A DNA stretch of 64,000 nucleotides from Spongilla lacustris (taxonomy: Eukaryota > Porifera > Demospongiae > Spongillida > Spongillidae). The position numbers and the translations under genes were made by a program. Location: the NCBI GenBank assembly GCA_949361645.1, contig OX442417.1, positions 12,895,150 to 12,959,149 on the forward strand, read 5' to 3'. Below are positions 33,001 to 44,897 of this stretch, piece after piece (the stretch's first letter is position 1; each line of letters opens with the position of its first letter). Below the pieces are notes generated by a model that saw only the letters and a list, made by a program, of their open reading frames with translations, ran no database searches and was not told where the DNA came from.

Positions 33001-35535
33001 ATAGTGACACTGGTACACTGGGTACATGTCACCACAACAGACTCTGTGCACGGTGTAAATAGTGACACTGGTACACTGGGTATATGTCACCACAACAGAC
33101 TCTGTGCACGGTGTAAATAGTGAAACTGGTACACTGGTACACTGGGTACATGTCACCACAACAGACTGTGTGCACGGTGTAAATAGTGACACTGGTACAC
33201 TGGGTACATGTCACCACAACAGACTCTGTGCACAGTGTAAATAGTGACACAGGTGCACTGGGTACATGTCACCACAACAGACTCTGTGCACGGTGTAAAT
33301 AGTGACACAGGTACACTGGGTACATGTCACCACAACAGACTCTGTGCACGGTGTAAATAGTGACACTGGTACACTGGGTACATGTCAGCACAACAGACTC
33401 TGTGCACGGTGTAAATAGTGACACTTGTACACTGGGTATATATCACCACAACAGACTCTGTGCACGGTGTAAATAGTGACACTAGTACACTGGGTACATG
33501 AACATGTCACCACAACAGACTCTGTGCACAGTGTAAATAGTGACACTGGTACACTGGGTACATGTCACCACAACAGACTCTGTGCACGGTGTAAATAGTG
33601 ACACTGGTACACTGGGTACATGTACATGTACATGTCACCACAACAGACTCTGTGCACGGTGTAAATAGTGACACTGGTACACTGGGTACATGTCACCACA
33701 ACAGACTCTGTGCACGATGTAAATAGTGACACTGGTACACTGGGTACATGTCACCACAACAGACTCTGTGCACGGTGTAAATAGTGACACTGGTACACTG
33801 GGTACATGTCACCACAACAGACTCTATGCACGGTGTAAATAGTGACACTGGTACACTGGGTACATGTCACCACAACAGAATCTGTGACCAGTGTAAATAG
33901 TGACACTGGTACACTGGGTACATGTCACCACAACAGACTGTGCACGGTGTAAATAGTGACACTGGTACACTGGGTACATGTCACCACAACAGACTCTGTG
34001 CACGGTGTAAATAGTGACACTGGTACACTGGGTACATGTCACCACAACAGACTCTATGCACGGTGTAAATAGTGACACTGGTACACTGGGTACATGTCAC
34101 CACAACAGACTCTGTGACCAGTGTAAATAGTGACACTGGTACACTGGGTACATGTCACCACAACAGACTGTGCACGGTGTAAATAGTGACACTGGTACAC
34201 TGGGTACATGTCACCACAACAGACTCTGTGCATGGTGTAAATAGTGACACTGGTACACTGGGTACATGTCACCACAACAGACTCTGTGCACGGTGTAAAT
34301 AGTGACACTGGTACACTGGTACACTGGGTACATGTCACCACAACAGACTCTGTGCACAGTGTAAATAGTGACACTGGTACACTGGTACACTGGGTACATG
34401 TCACCACAACAGACTCTATGCACGGTGTAAATAGTGACACTGGTACACTGGTACACTAGGTACATGTCACCACAACAGACTCTGTGCACGGTGTAAATAG
34501 TGACACTGGTACACTGGGTACATGTCACCACAACAGACTCTGTGCACGATGTAAATAGTGACACTGGTACACTGGTACACTCGGTACATGTCACCACAAC
34601 AGACTCTGTGCACAGTGTAAATAGTGACACTGGTACACTGGTACACTAGGTACATGTCACCACAACAGACTCTGTGCACGGTGTAAATAGTGACACTGGT
34701 ACACTGGGTACATGTACATGTACATGTCACCACAACAGACTCTGTGCATGGTGTAAATAGTGACACTGGTACACTGGGTACATGTCACCACAACAGACTC
34801 TGTGCACGGTGTAAATAGTGACACTGGTACACTGGGTACATGTCACCACAACAGACTGTGTGCAGGGTGTAAATAGTGACACTGGTACACTTTTACACTG
34901 GGTACATGTCACCACAACAGACTCTGTGCACGGTGTAAATAGTGACACTGGTACACTGGGTACATGTCACCACAACAGACTCTATGCACGGTGTAAATAG
35001 TGACACTGGTACACTGGGTACATGTCACCACAACAGATTCTGTGCACGGTGTAAATAGTGACACTGGTACACTGGGTACATGTCACCACAACAGACTGTG
35101 TGCAGGATGTAAATAGTGACACTGGTACACTTTTACACTGGGTACATGTCACCACAACAGACTCTGTGCACGGTGTAAATAGTGACACTGGTACACTGGG
35201 TACATGTCACCACAACAGACTCTGTGCACGGTGTAAATAGTGACACTGGTACACTGCAGCGTACATGTCACCACAACAGACTCTGTGCACAGTGTAAATA
35301 GTGACACTGGTACACTGGGTACATGTCACCACAACAGACTCTGTGCACGGTGTAAATAGTGACACTGGTACACTGCAGCGTACATGTCACCACAACAGAC
35401 TCTATGCACGGTGTAAATAGTGACACTGGTACACTGGGTACATGTCACCACAACAGACTCTGTGCACAGTGTAAATAGTGACACTGGTACACTGGGACTC
35501 TGTGCACGGTGTAAATAGTGACACTGGTACACTGG
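27069..35535. repeat. 58-bp satellite array with higher-order structure
   Basis: The unit is 58 bp: it starts ACTCTGTGCACGGTGTAAAT and ends CATGTCACCACAACAG, with GTGACA and TGTCAC as a short inverted pair inside. About 145 units run head to tail. Variants (ACTCTATG, GGTGCACTGG, TACATGTACATGTACATG, GTGACCAGTG) recur in blocks. Sequence around 27.2-29.1 kb reappears 1,950 bp later, and 29.7-31.9 kb reappears 2,254 bp later, almost without change. This indicates recent segmental amplification. The 60-140 codon frames arise because 58 is not a multiple of three and are not genes. Confidence 0.95.
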
Positions 35536-35661
35536 TGTACATGTGTGTGGTGACACCAATTTTTGAACATGGTGATGATGTAACAGATATAGAAACACAG
35601 AGCACCTCACCATGTGTGATGAACATGGATCCAGGAGGAGGAGGTCCCTTTAGATTGCTAG
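35536..35661. other. Junction between satellite and gene 3' end
   Basis: Short unique sequence after the last 58-bp unit. It may hold the 3' untranslated region of the minus-strand gene; no AATAAA signal was seen. Confidence 0.4.
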
Positions 35662-38337
35662 TCATGTACCATTGTGGGTGTGCTTAATGTGAGTATGCAA
35701 TGCAGTTTGAGTGCCATATTTCAAGGGACACTGGGAACAGGAAAACTTTCTATCAATTTCAGATTTTTTCCTACGCCTGCGCTTGCAGGGTGGACCCTGG
35801 CTTCCTTCGTCAACACTGGCATTGTCCGCCTTAGTGACATCACGGTGTTCATCACCTGGAACAGCAGGCTGCTTGTGAGCTGTGTTCTTTTTGTGCAGGG
35901 ACAGGGCTGAGCTACTGGCATACTTATTGCCACATACAGTGCACTGGAAGGCAAGGATTAGTTCAGACCTGGATCTGCGTTTCCTCCTGCCAGAAACACA
36001 GCTATTGCCTTCGTCTTGCATATCACTGTGAGTGTCATCTGCAGACTCCTGGCCCTCAACAGTAGGTGGGTCAGGAATGGCATTAGAAGGACCTGGTTGG
36101 TCACTGTCTGGAACTCCAGGTGTTTCGGAAGAGTTGATAGCAGTGCCTGGTGTAGGCTTTGGACATACCCTGTCCCTCTTCTTTGGGTCACGAATGTATT
36201 CCCTCACCTTCTCATACAGGTACAGTGACCGCATCAGGGACAATCCATTGGGGCTAATAACAGGTGGCATCACTTGGTTCTGATAAGCCTCCTGTATGTC
36301 CTTTATGGCCACTCCAGCCCTCAGCATGGTTACCTCGGTGGGGTTTGTGTCCGATGGCAAGGTCTTCATTTTCATGACACCAGGGTGTTCTCGGTCAAAC
36401 TCAAATGTATGGTAGCGGCCAAAGCCAACCAGAGGCCCAAACCACTGGCCCAAGAAGGCATTCCAGTCATGGTACTGCCAGTCCTGGTACAGTTGTGGCA
36501 CACAAGTGACGTTCTGGCCACACTGCCGGACACAGTCAGCTAGGTCATCCATATCATCTACATGGTCCTGTCTTCGGTAGTACTTCTTGAACAGGCCAAA
36601 GTAGGAATCGGGTCGAAACTTTGTGTGCCCAGGTAGCATGAAGTTCAGCTGGATGGTGTCATGTTGTCCAGTGATCACCCGCCAGGCCAGGTACCACATC
36701 ATGGTGGTGTTCTTGTTCTGGCCCACACAGTTGTCGGCCTGAAGTGTTACACGCCTCTCTCCCAGTCCATGTAGGTGGAAGAATGCATGCACCAGGCTGA
36801 CCACCACCACAGCACCCTTGCCGGCCTGCTCAGCCTCATCAATTAGGAAGAACACCTGGCGGCACAGCGGCTCACAACACACACCAAACACCTGGACCTT
36901 GCGAGGTGTCCTGAAATAAAAAGTGCCCCTTTGTTGTGAGCTGTAGGGCAGTGACACCTGCTGGCAGTAGTCAAAGGAGTACTGCATCTGCATGTCCAGG
37001 TGCAGGGCTTGTGAGGTGAAGGGAACCATCAGGGCCCTGGATTCCAAGTGACCCAGGATCTGGTCACGCTCCTTCTGTCTCTTCCTTCCCCATTCCTTCT
37101 CAGCCTCCTCAATGTTTGCATTGTAGGCGTCACGAAATGCCTTGGCCTTAATGAGGTGCTGGTTGTAATTGACATTTATTGTTTTGCGCTGCTCATCAGA
37201 AAGGCTGTGCCTCAAAGTGACCAACATCTGATCACACTTGTCGCACAGATCGCTGCGTGCAGGTTGGATCTTGATGTTAGAACAGTATCTTCGCCACAGT
37301 CTAATAAATGACACGTACTTCACCACACGTGCAGCAGGGGGTGTTGGAGGAGCCGGAGGAACGTTGAGCAAGGTGTACTGCCGCTTCAGCTGACTGGTAA
37401 GTCGGTAAGGGCAAAGTTGCTGTGGTGCTGGTGTGCTCCTGGACAGGGACTCCATGGCCTTGCAATACTCGGCATACACAGACTTTAGTGTTTTGCCACT
37501 CTCCAGAACATAGTCTCTGATCGTCCCTTGCAAACGACCAGGGTCAGGGAGGGCATTTATGCCAGCATAGTTCTCTATAAATCTGACCACCATTGTCTTG
37601 TCCAAACGAGAGAGGGCATGGCGAGGAGCCCTGCCACAGTTACCATGGGGATGGGGCTCAACATCAGAGTCAGAGCACACCTGCTGCTGCCAGCGCTTCA
37701 ATGTACGGTAACTTGTGCCAATGACGGCACAGAAAGCATCCCTGCAGACAGGACTAGACCAGTCAAGGCGATACTGGAATGTATTTCGAGAACCAGATTT
37801 GTTCCGAATCATAGCTAGCATTCCATAAATAACAGCCTTTCTGGTTTTCTTGTCCAATCTGGATAATGTAAGTGCTCGTCTTTTGGGCAAGTCACCGTAC
37901 TTCAATACACAGCTGTCTTTGCAGCACCCTCCTTTAGTGAGGTAGGCATTCAGCATGCGACAGGGGTGACACTGTCCCCGTGCTATTCTAGCTGGTACAC
38001 CACCTGGGCCCTCGCTGACATCATCACCATCACCATCACCATCACAGTCGCTTCCGCTATCACCATCACACTCGCTCCTGCTATCATCATCACTGCCCTT
38101 ATCGCTATCACCTCCACCATCATCACTTTCACCATCACCGTCATCTCCGTCGCTTTCACCATCGTTGATTCCACCTTCACAGACATCGCTATAAATGCCG
38201 TCGAAATCATCACTTCCATATTCACCGTCGCCATTGTCACCACCGTTCTCAATCTCCTCATCCACGTCCAAATTATCGTACCATTCGAACTCGTCCGCTG
38301 AATGATACACGACGAGCTCGTCGTCAGACTTCGCCAT
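35662..38337 (-). CDS. DUF7869-like protein with two C2H2 fingers, element 1 copy (891 aa)
   Basis: Single open frame, no internal stop. Residues 1-110 are very acidic (Asp/Gly/Ser). A Cys cluster follows (C123, C126, C138, C139, C143), an HTH-like stretch around 205-220 (TSYRTLKRWQQQV) and a CDKC knuckle at 365-368. The core has LHLDMQ (D448), LQADNCVGQNKN (D535) and GHTKFRPDSYFGLFK (D577), the signature of DUF7869 proteins. I suggest an RNase H-like fold with D448/D535 as metal ligands (inference). C-terminal C2H2 fingers: C799/C802/H815/H821 and C867/C870/H883/H888. Basic blocks GRRKRRSR and CKRRRRKK look nuclear. Probable role: transposase of the surrounding element, unproven. A leader intron ends TTCTGTGTAG, 10 bases before the ATG. 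Confidence 0.8.
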   Translation of the reverse strand: MAKSDDELVVYHSADEFEWYDNLDVDEEIENGGDNGDGEYGSDDFDGIYSDVCEGGINDGESDGDDGDGESDDGGGDSDKGSDDDSRSECDGDSGSDCDGDGDGDDVSEGPGGVPARIARGQCHPCRMLNAYLTKGGCCKDSCVLKYGDLPKRRALTLSRLDKKTRKAVIYGMLAMIRNKSGSRNTFQYRLDWSSPVCRDAFCAVIGTSYRTLKRWQQQVCSDSDVEPHPHGNCGRAPRHALSRLDKTMVVRFIENYAGINALPDPGRLQGTIRDYVLESGKTLKSVYAEYCKAMESLSRSTPAPQQLCPYRLTSQLKRQYTLLNVPPAPPTPPAARVVKYVSFIRLWRRYCSNIKIQPARSDLCDKCDQMLVTLRHSLSDEQRKTINVNYNQHLIKAKAFRDAYNANIEEAEKEWGRKRQKERDQILGHLESRALMVPFTSQALHLDMQMQYSFDYCQQVSLPYSSQQRGTFYFRTPRKVQVFGVCCEPLCRQVFFLIDEAEQAGKGAVVVVSLVHAFFHLHGLGERRVTLQADNCVGQNKNTTMMWYLAWRVITGQHDTIQLNFMLPGHTKFRPDSYFGLFKKYYRRQDHVDDMDDLADCVRQCGQNVTCVPQLYQDWQYHDWNAFLGQWFGPLVGFGRYHTFEFDREHPGVMKMKTLPSDTNPTEVTMLRAGVAIKDIQEAYQNQVMPPVISPNGLSLMRSLYLYEKVREYIRDPKKRDRVCPKPTPGTAINSSETPGVPDSDQPGPSNAIPDPPTVEGQESADDTHSDMQDEGNSCVSGRRKRRSRSELILAFQCTVCGNKYASSSALSLHKKNTAHKQPAVPGDEHRDVTKADNASVDEGSQGPPCKRRRRKKSEIDRKFSCSQCPLKYGTQTALHTHIKHTHNGT

Positions 38338-38933
38338 ATCGTTTATCTACACAGAAGATAACGAATAACAACTGTCTATCATAGGCAACATTGTATTAAA
38401 AACATTCTGATTTCAATACTCACCGTCTTTTGTCGATAAATAAATCGTATCCTGCTTTGTAGGTGTGGCTAGGTTAATAAAGTCCCAACCCACAGGAAAT
38501 AGTTGAATATTCATGTACTTCGGTGAATGGAAGCGGTTCATGCACATGCAACGGCGCGATTCGAGCGGGAAACTTGTACCAACTTTGCGCCGCTGTATCT
38601 CCATAACGGATGACATAAAAATTAACGAACAGAACAAATCGATAGGTATAGGACCTCTGTACCTACAAACCGAATTTGAGGCGAATTGATTACTCCTACC
38701 TAAAGTTATGGCGGATTTGAGCCCGATGGGGTATCGAACGTTGCAATACTGGCACGGAGCAAGTGCAAGACTCCAAAATGTATTATACCATAGGGAAATG
38801 GTGTAGTATGAAGTGTTGAAAATAGGAAGTTGATAGCATTAACCGTTAGGAAGATATAGCAATTCAAAAGAGAAGCATTTTTATAACATTTTATATATAT
38901 ATACGAAGGGCCATTTTGTCGGAAACTGTCCCA
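38338..38933 (-). repeat. Right terminal unit and promoter/leader of element 1
   Basis: Contains, reading toward the gene, the terminal TGGGACAGTTTCC, the shared ~400-bp block, then a leader with a probable intron: donor GACG|GTGAGT at about 38,430 and acceptor TTCTGTGTAG at about 38,348. No TATA box can be singled out among the TATATA runs. The same arrangement is found at 52,474-53,045. Confidence 0.7.
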
Positions 38934-38953
38934 TATAATTATAATTATATATA

Positions 38954-39778
38954 TGGGAAAGTTTACGAGAAAAGGGACCTAGCGTGTATTATAAAAAAGT
39001 ATAATAAAAATGCATTACGTTTGATTTGCTATAACTTCCGAACAGTTAACGCTATCAACTTCCTATTTTCAACACTTCATACTGCACCATTTCTCTATGG
39101 TAAAATACATTTTGGAGTCTTGCACTTACTCCGTGTCAGTATTACAACGTTCGATACCCCACTGGGTTCAAACCCGCCATAACTTTCGGTAGGAGTAATC
39201 AATTCGCTTCAAATTCGGTTTGTAGGTAGAGAGGTCCTATACCTACCGATTTGTTCTGTTCGTTGATTTTTATGCCATCCATTACGGAGATACAGTTGAA
39301 CAAACTACGTGCCCATTTTCGCGCTCGATTCGCGCCAATGATTTGGGCAAATTGTGTTCCGCTCAATGTATGGGGAGGCGGGGATTATAACATTGGCGCG
39401 AATCAAGCGGGAAAACGTGCACGTAGTTTGTTCAACTGTATCTCCGTAACGGATGGCATAAAAATTAACGAACAGAACAAATCGATAGGTATAGGACCTC
39501 TCTACCTACAAACCGAATTTGAAGCGAATTGATTACTCCTACCGAAAGTTATGGCGGGTTTGAACCCAGTGGGGTATCGAACGTTGCAATACCGACACGG
39601 AGCAAGTGCAAGACTCCAAAATGTATTTTGCCATAGAGAAATGGTGCAGTATGAAGTGTTGAAAATAGGAAGTTGATAGCGCTAACTGTTCGGAAGTTAT
39701 AGCAAATCAAACGTAATGCATTTTTATAATACTTTTTTTATAATACACGCTAGGTCCCTTTTCTCGTAAACTTTCCCA
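38954..39778. mobile_element. Foldback MITE 1 (TGGGAAAG ends, 825 bp)
   Basis: Almost perfect inverted halves of about 365-385 bp run from TGGGAAAGTTTACGAG to CTCGTAAACTTTCCCA around a ~60-bp spacer (GATTTGGGCAAATTG...GGGAGGCGGGGATT). Inner parts of the arms match the terminal units of elements 1 and 2. It has no coding capacity and is flanked by TATATA on both sides. Confidence 0.85.
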
Positions 39779-39788
39779 TATATATATA

Positions 39789-40610
39789 TGGGACAGTTTC
39801 CACGAAAATGGCCCTTCGTTTATAAGTATAAAATATTATAAAATTGCTATGTATTTGAATCGTAATAACTTCCGAACGGTTAAAGCTATCAACTTTCTAT
39901 TGTCAACACTTCATACCACACCATTTCTCTACGGTAAAATACATTTTGGGGTCTTGCACTTGCTCCGTGCCAGAATTGCAACGTCCGATACCCCACCGGG
40001 TTCAAACCCAACATAACTTTCTGTAGGAGTTATGAAATCGCTTCAAATTCGGTTTGTAGGTGGAGAGGTCCTATACCTATCGATTTGTTCTGTTCGTTGA
40101 TTTTTATGCCATCCATTACGGAGATACAGTTGAACAAACTACGTACCCATTTTCGCGCTCGATTCGCGCCAATGATTTGGGCAAATTACGTTCCGCTCAA
40201 TGTATGGGGAGGCGGGGATTATAACATTGGCGCGAATCAAGCGGGAAAACGTGCACGTAGTTTGTTCAACTGTATCTCAGTAACGGATGGCATAAAAATT
40301 AACGAACAGAACAAATCGATAGGTATAGGACCTCTACACCTACAAATCAAATTTGAAGCGATTTCATAACTCCTACAGAAAGTTATGTTGAGTTTGAACC
40401 CGGTGGGGTATCTGACGTTGCAATTTTGGCACGGAGCAAGTGCAAGACCCCAAAATGTATTCTACCGTAGAGAAACGGTGTGGTATGAAGTGTTGAAAAT
40501 AGGAAGTTGATAGCCTTAATCATTCGGAAGTTATTACGATTCAAATGCAAAGCAATTTTATATGATTTTATACTTATAAACGAAGGGCCATTTTCGTGGA
40601 AACTGTCCCA
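39789..40610. mobile_element. Foldback MITE 2 (TGGGACAG ends, 822 bp)
   Basis: Inverted halves start TGGGACAGTTTCCACG, the same tip as element 2, with CGAAAATGGCCCTTCG following. The spacer is nearly the same as in MITE 1. It is likely a non-autonomous derivative mobilised by the enzyme of the large elements (inference from shared ends). Confidence 0.85.
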
Positions 40611-40628
40611 TATATATATATAATTATA

Positions 40629-41203
40629 TGGGACAGTTTCCACGAAAATGGCCCTTCGTTTATATATATAAAATGTTATAAAAATGCTTCTCTTTTGAAT
40701 CGCTATATCTTCCGAACGGTTGAAGCTATTAACTTCTTATTTTTAACACTTTATACTACACCATTTCTCTATGGTAAAATACATTTTGGGGTCTTGTACT
40801 TCCTCCGTGCCAGTATTGCAACGTCCGATACCCCTGTGGGTTCAAACCTGCCATAACTTTCTGTAGGAGTAATCAAATCGCTTCAAATTCGGTTTGTAGG
40901 TAGAGAGGTCGTATACCTATCGATTTGTTCTGTTCGTTAATTTTTATGTCATCCGTTACGGAGATACAGCGGCGCAAAGTTGCTACAAGTTTCCCGCTCG
41001 AATCGCGCCGTTGTACGTGCGTGGACCCGCTTCCATGCACCAAATACATGAATATGCAACTACTTCCTGTGGGCTGACACTTGGATAACTTAGAGCCACA
41101 CCTACTCTGCGCTGGATACGTGAATCCATCTCCCGGTCGGACTCACATGCAGTTGTTATACTATTCGATCCCTATTTCGTTATCTTCTGCGTACATAAAC
41201 TTT
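40629..41203 (+). repeat. Left terminal unit of element 2
   Basis: Inverted counterpart of 52,474-53,045. It contains all shared phrases of the terminal block plus GTTACGGAGATACAGCGGCG and TTTCCCGCTCGAATCGCGCC. It ends TTCTGCGTAC|ATAAACTTTATGG, where the acceptor AG of the gene leader has mutated to AC. Confidence 0.8.
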
Positions 41204-41287
41204 ATGGCGCCGTCAACTGAAGACAAGGTCATAAGAGTTTCAATCGGCGGACGTGAAGTTCGAGCGGTGCGAATACGACGATCGTGA
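41204..41287 (+). pseudogene. Decayed gene start at left end of element 2
   Basis: The ATG at 41,204 starts MAPSTEDKV. By nucleotide alignment, CGAATACGACGATCG and the preceding CGGCGGA match the remnant at the left end of element 1. The frame has shifted relative to SADEFE and stops within 28 codons, just before the 48-bp array. Confidence 0.5.
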
Positions 41288-41325
41288 GAAAGGTTACTAG
41301 ATTTATGCTAGTACAGTGACGACGG

Positions 41326-44300
41326 TGGTCCCATTTACACCCTGCACTTGTGTCTGTTGTGGGATCAAATCCATGGTCCATTTACATCCTCTGTTGTGGG
41401 ATCAAATCCATGATCCATTTACATCGTATCCTGGGTTGTGGGATCAAATCTATGGTCCATTTACATCCTCTGTTGTGGGATCAAATCCATGGTCCATTTA
41501 TATGTACAACCTGTACTTGGGGTCAAATCCATGGTCCCATTTACACCCTGTACTTGTGTCTGTTTAGTGTCAAATGCATGGTCCCATTTACACACTGTAG
41601 GTGTATCTATTGTGGGGTCAAATCCATGGTCCTGTACTTGTGTCTGTTGTGGGGTCAAATGCATGATCACATTTACACACTGTACTTGAGTCTGTTTAGG
41701 CTCAAATCTATGGTCCCATTTACACCCTGTACTTGTGTCAATTGTGGGGTCAAATCCATGCTCCCATTTACACCCTGTACTTGAGTATGCTGTGGGGTCA
41801 AATCCATGGTTCCTTTTACACCCTGTACTTGTGTCTGTTGTGGGGTCAAATCCATAGTCCCATTTACACCCTGTACTTGAGTCTGTTTTAGGGTCAAATC
41901 TATGGTTCCATTTACACCCTGTACTTGAGTCTGTTTAGCGTCAATTCATTGGTCCCATTTACACCCAGTACTTTTGTCTGTTGCGGAGTCAAATCCATGG
42001 TCCCATTTAGACCCTGTACCTGTGATCAAATCCATGGTCACATTTACACCCTGTACTTGTGTCTGTTGTGGGTTCAAATCCGTGGTCCGATTTACACCCT
42101 GTACTTGTGATCAAATCCATTGTCCGATTTACACCCTGTACTTGTGATCAAATCCATGGTCCGATTTACACCCTGTACGTGTGATCAAATCCTTGGTCCA
42201 TTTACACACTGTACTTGTGTCTGTTGTGAGATCTAATCCATGGTCCCATTTAACCCTGTACTTCTGTCTGTTGTGGGGTCAAATGCATGGTCCCATTTAC
42301 ACCCTGTACTTGTGTCTATTGTGGGGTCAAATCCATGGTCCCATTTACACCCTGTACTTGAGTATGCTGTGGGGTCAAATCCATGGTTCCTTTTACACCC
42401 TGTACTTGTGTCTGTTGTGGGGTCAAACTCATACTCCCATTTAGACCTGTACTTTTGTCTGTTGTGGGGTCAAATCCATGGTCTGATTTACACCCTGTAC
42501 TTGTGATGAAATCCATGGTCCCATTTACACCCTGTACTTGTTGTGTCTATTGTGGGATATACATGTTGTATGTGTCTGTTGCGGAGTCAAATCCATGGTC
42601 CCATTTACACCCTGTACCTGTGATCAAATCCATGGTCACATTTACACCCTGTACTGGTGTCTTTTGTGGGTTCAAATCTGTGGTCCGATTTACACCCTGT
42701 ACTTGTGATCAAATCCATGGTCCGATTTACACCCTGTACTTGTGATCAAATCCATGGTCCGATTTACACCCTGTACGTGTGATCAAATCCTTGGTCCCAT
42801 TTACACACTGTACTTGTGTCTGTTGTGAGATCTAATCCATGCTCCCATTTAACCCTGTACTTCTGTCTGTTGTGGGGTCAAATGCATGGTCCCATTTACA
42901 CCCTGTACTTGTGTCTATTATGGGGTCAAACTCATACTCCCATTTAGACCTGTACTTTTGTCTGTTGTGGGGTCAAATCCATTGTCAGATTTACACCCTG
43001 TACTTGTGATGAAATCCATGGTCCCATTTACACCCTGTACTTGTGTCTGTTGTGGGGTCAAATCCATGGTCCCATTTACACCCTGTACTTGTTGTGTCTA
43101 TTGTGGGATATACATGTTGTATGTGTCTGTTGTGGGATCAAATCCATGGTCCCATTTACACCCTGTACTTGTGTCTGTTGTGGGGTCAAATCCATGGTCC
43201 CATTAACACCCTGTACTTGAGTCTGTTTATGGTCAAATCTATGGTCCCATTTATACCTGTACTTGTGTCTGTTGTGGGGTAAATCCATGATCCCATTTAC
43301 ACCCTGTACTTGAGTATGCTGTGGGGTCAAATCCATGGTCTCATTTACACCCTGTACTTGTGATGAAATCCATGGTCCCATTTACACCCTTTACTTTGTC
43401 TGTTGTGGGTCAAGCTCATGCTCCCATTTACACCCTGTACTTGAGTCTGTTTTAGGGTCAAACCTATGGTCCCATTTACACCCTGTACTTGAGTCTGTTT
43501 TAGGGTCAAACCTATGGTCCCATTTACACCCTGTACTTGAGTTTATTTAGGGTCAATTCATTGGTTCCATTTACACCCTGTACTTTTGATCAAATCCATG
43601 GTCCCATTTGCACTCTGTATTTGTGTCTGTTGTGGGGTAAATTCATTGGTCCCATTTACACCCTGTACTTGTGTCTGTTGTGGGTCAAACTCATGCTCCC
43701 ATTTAAACCCTGTACTTGAGTCTGTTTTAAGATCAAATCCATGGTCCCATTTACACCCTGTACTTGTGTATGCTGTGGGGTCAAATCCATGGTTCCATTT
43801 ACACCCTGTACTTAAATATGTTTTAGGGTCAAAACTATGGTCCCATTTACACCCTTTACGTGTGTCTGTTGTGGGGTCAAATTCATGGTCCCTTTTACAC
43901 CTTGTTCTTGTGTCTGTTGTGGGGTCAGAACCATGGTTCCATTTACATCCTGTACTTGTGATCAAATCCATGGTCTCATTTACACACTGTACTTGTGATC
44001 AAATTCATGGTCCGATTTACACCTTGTACTTGTGATCAAATCCATGGTCCCATTTATACCCAGTCTGTACTTATGATCAAATCCATGGTCCCATTTACAC
44101 CCTGTATTTGTGTATGTTGTGGGGTCAAATGCTTGGTCCCATTTACACCCTTGTACTTTTGTCTGTTGTGGGGTCAAACTCATGCTCGCATTTACACCTG
44201 TACTTTTGTCTGTTGTGGGGTTAATCCATGGTCTGATTTACACCTTGTACTTGTGATCAAATCCATGGTCCCATCCTGTACTTGAGTACTCGTGTCTGTT

Positions 44301-44690
44301 GTGGGGTCAAACTCATGCTCCATTTACACCTTGTACTTTTGTCTGTTCTGGGGTCAAATCCATGGTCTAATTTACACCCTGTACTTGTAATCAAATATAT
44401 GGTCCCATTTACACCCTGTACTTGTGTCTGTTGTGGGTCAAATCCATGGTCTGATTTACACCCCTTTTACTTGTGATCAAATCCATGGTCCCATTTACAC
44501 CCTGTACTTTTGTCTGTTGTGGGGTCAAATCCTTGGTGCGATTTACACCCTGTACTTGTGTTCAAATCCATGATCCCATTTACACCCTGTGCTTGTGTCT
44601 GTTGTGGGGCCAAATGAATGATCCCCGCATTTACACTCTGTATGTGTGTCTGTTGTGTGGTCAATGCATTGGTCCCATTTACACCCTGTA
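41326..44690. repeat. 48-bp satellite array
   Basis: The unit is about 48 bp: GGGGTCAAATCCATGGTCCC, then ATTTACACCCTGTACTTG and TGTCTGTTGT. A 37-bp variant lacks TGTCTGTTGTGG (GATCAAATCC...). A block of about 600 bp is repeated (for example GAGATCTAATCCATG at about 42,228 and 42,826). Divergence between units is higher than in the 58-bp array. The open frames here are not genes. Confidence 0.9.
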
Positions 44691-44897
44691 TTGGCCGAGG
44701 GTCGAATCAGGTCAGCTCCCTCACTTCATGCGGACAGAACCATTAATGCAAGTTAACTTAATAGCCCCACACTACATGTCCAGTTAGCACCAGTAGACTG
44801 CCAGCAAGGGAGCAACCAGGTACTAAAAAATCCTACAGGGTCATTGGGGGCTCCCACATTAATGCAGCTCTCACACTGGGCATGCCGCATTCGCCAC

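Larger units (their letters stand above)
17843..38933. mobile_element. Giant DNA element 1, about 21 kb, with DUF7869-like gene
   Basis: The right end (ending GAAACTGTCCCA at 38,933) carries a long unit that includes the leader of the minus-strand DUF7869-like gene. A related unit in opposite orientation begins at about 17,843 and leads into a remnant of the same gene start at 18,369. The unit is recognised by shared phrases such as CTTGCACTTACTCCGTG, GGTTCAAACCCG, TTCAAATTCGGTTTGTAGG and GATTTGTTCTGTTCGTTAAT. Between the ends are degenerate repeats, a gap, a divergent gene pair and a 58-bp satellite. The outermost ~70 bases on the left are diverged, so the pairing of these two ends is an inference, stronger by analogy with element 2. 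Confidence 0.5.

Noticed and set aside
27069..35535. Many 60-140 codon frames in the 58-bp array (for example MSLFTPCTESVVV...)
   Set aside because: They are the repeat read in successive frames (58 is not a multiple of 3), repeated identically at the higher-order offsets, with no splice or start context.
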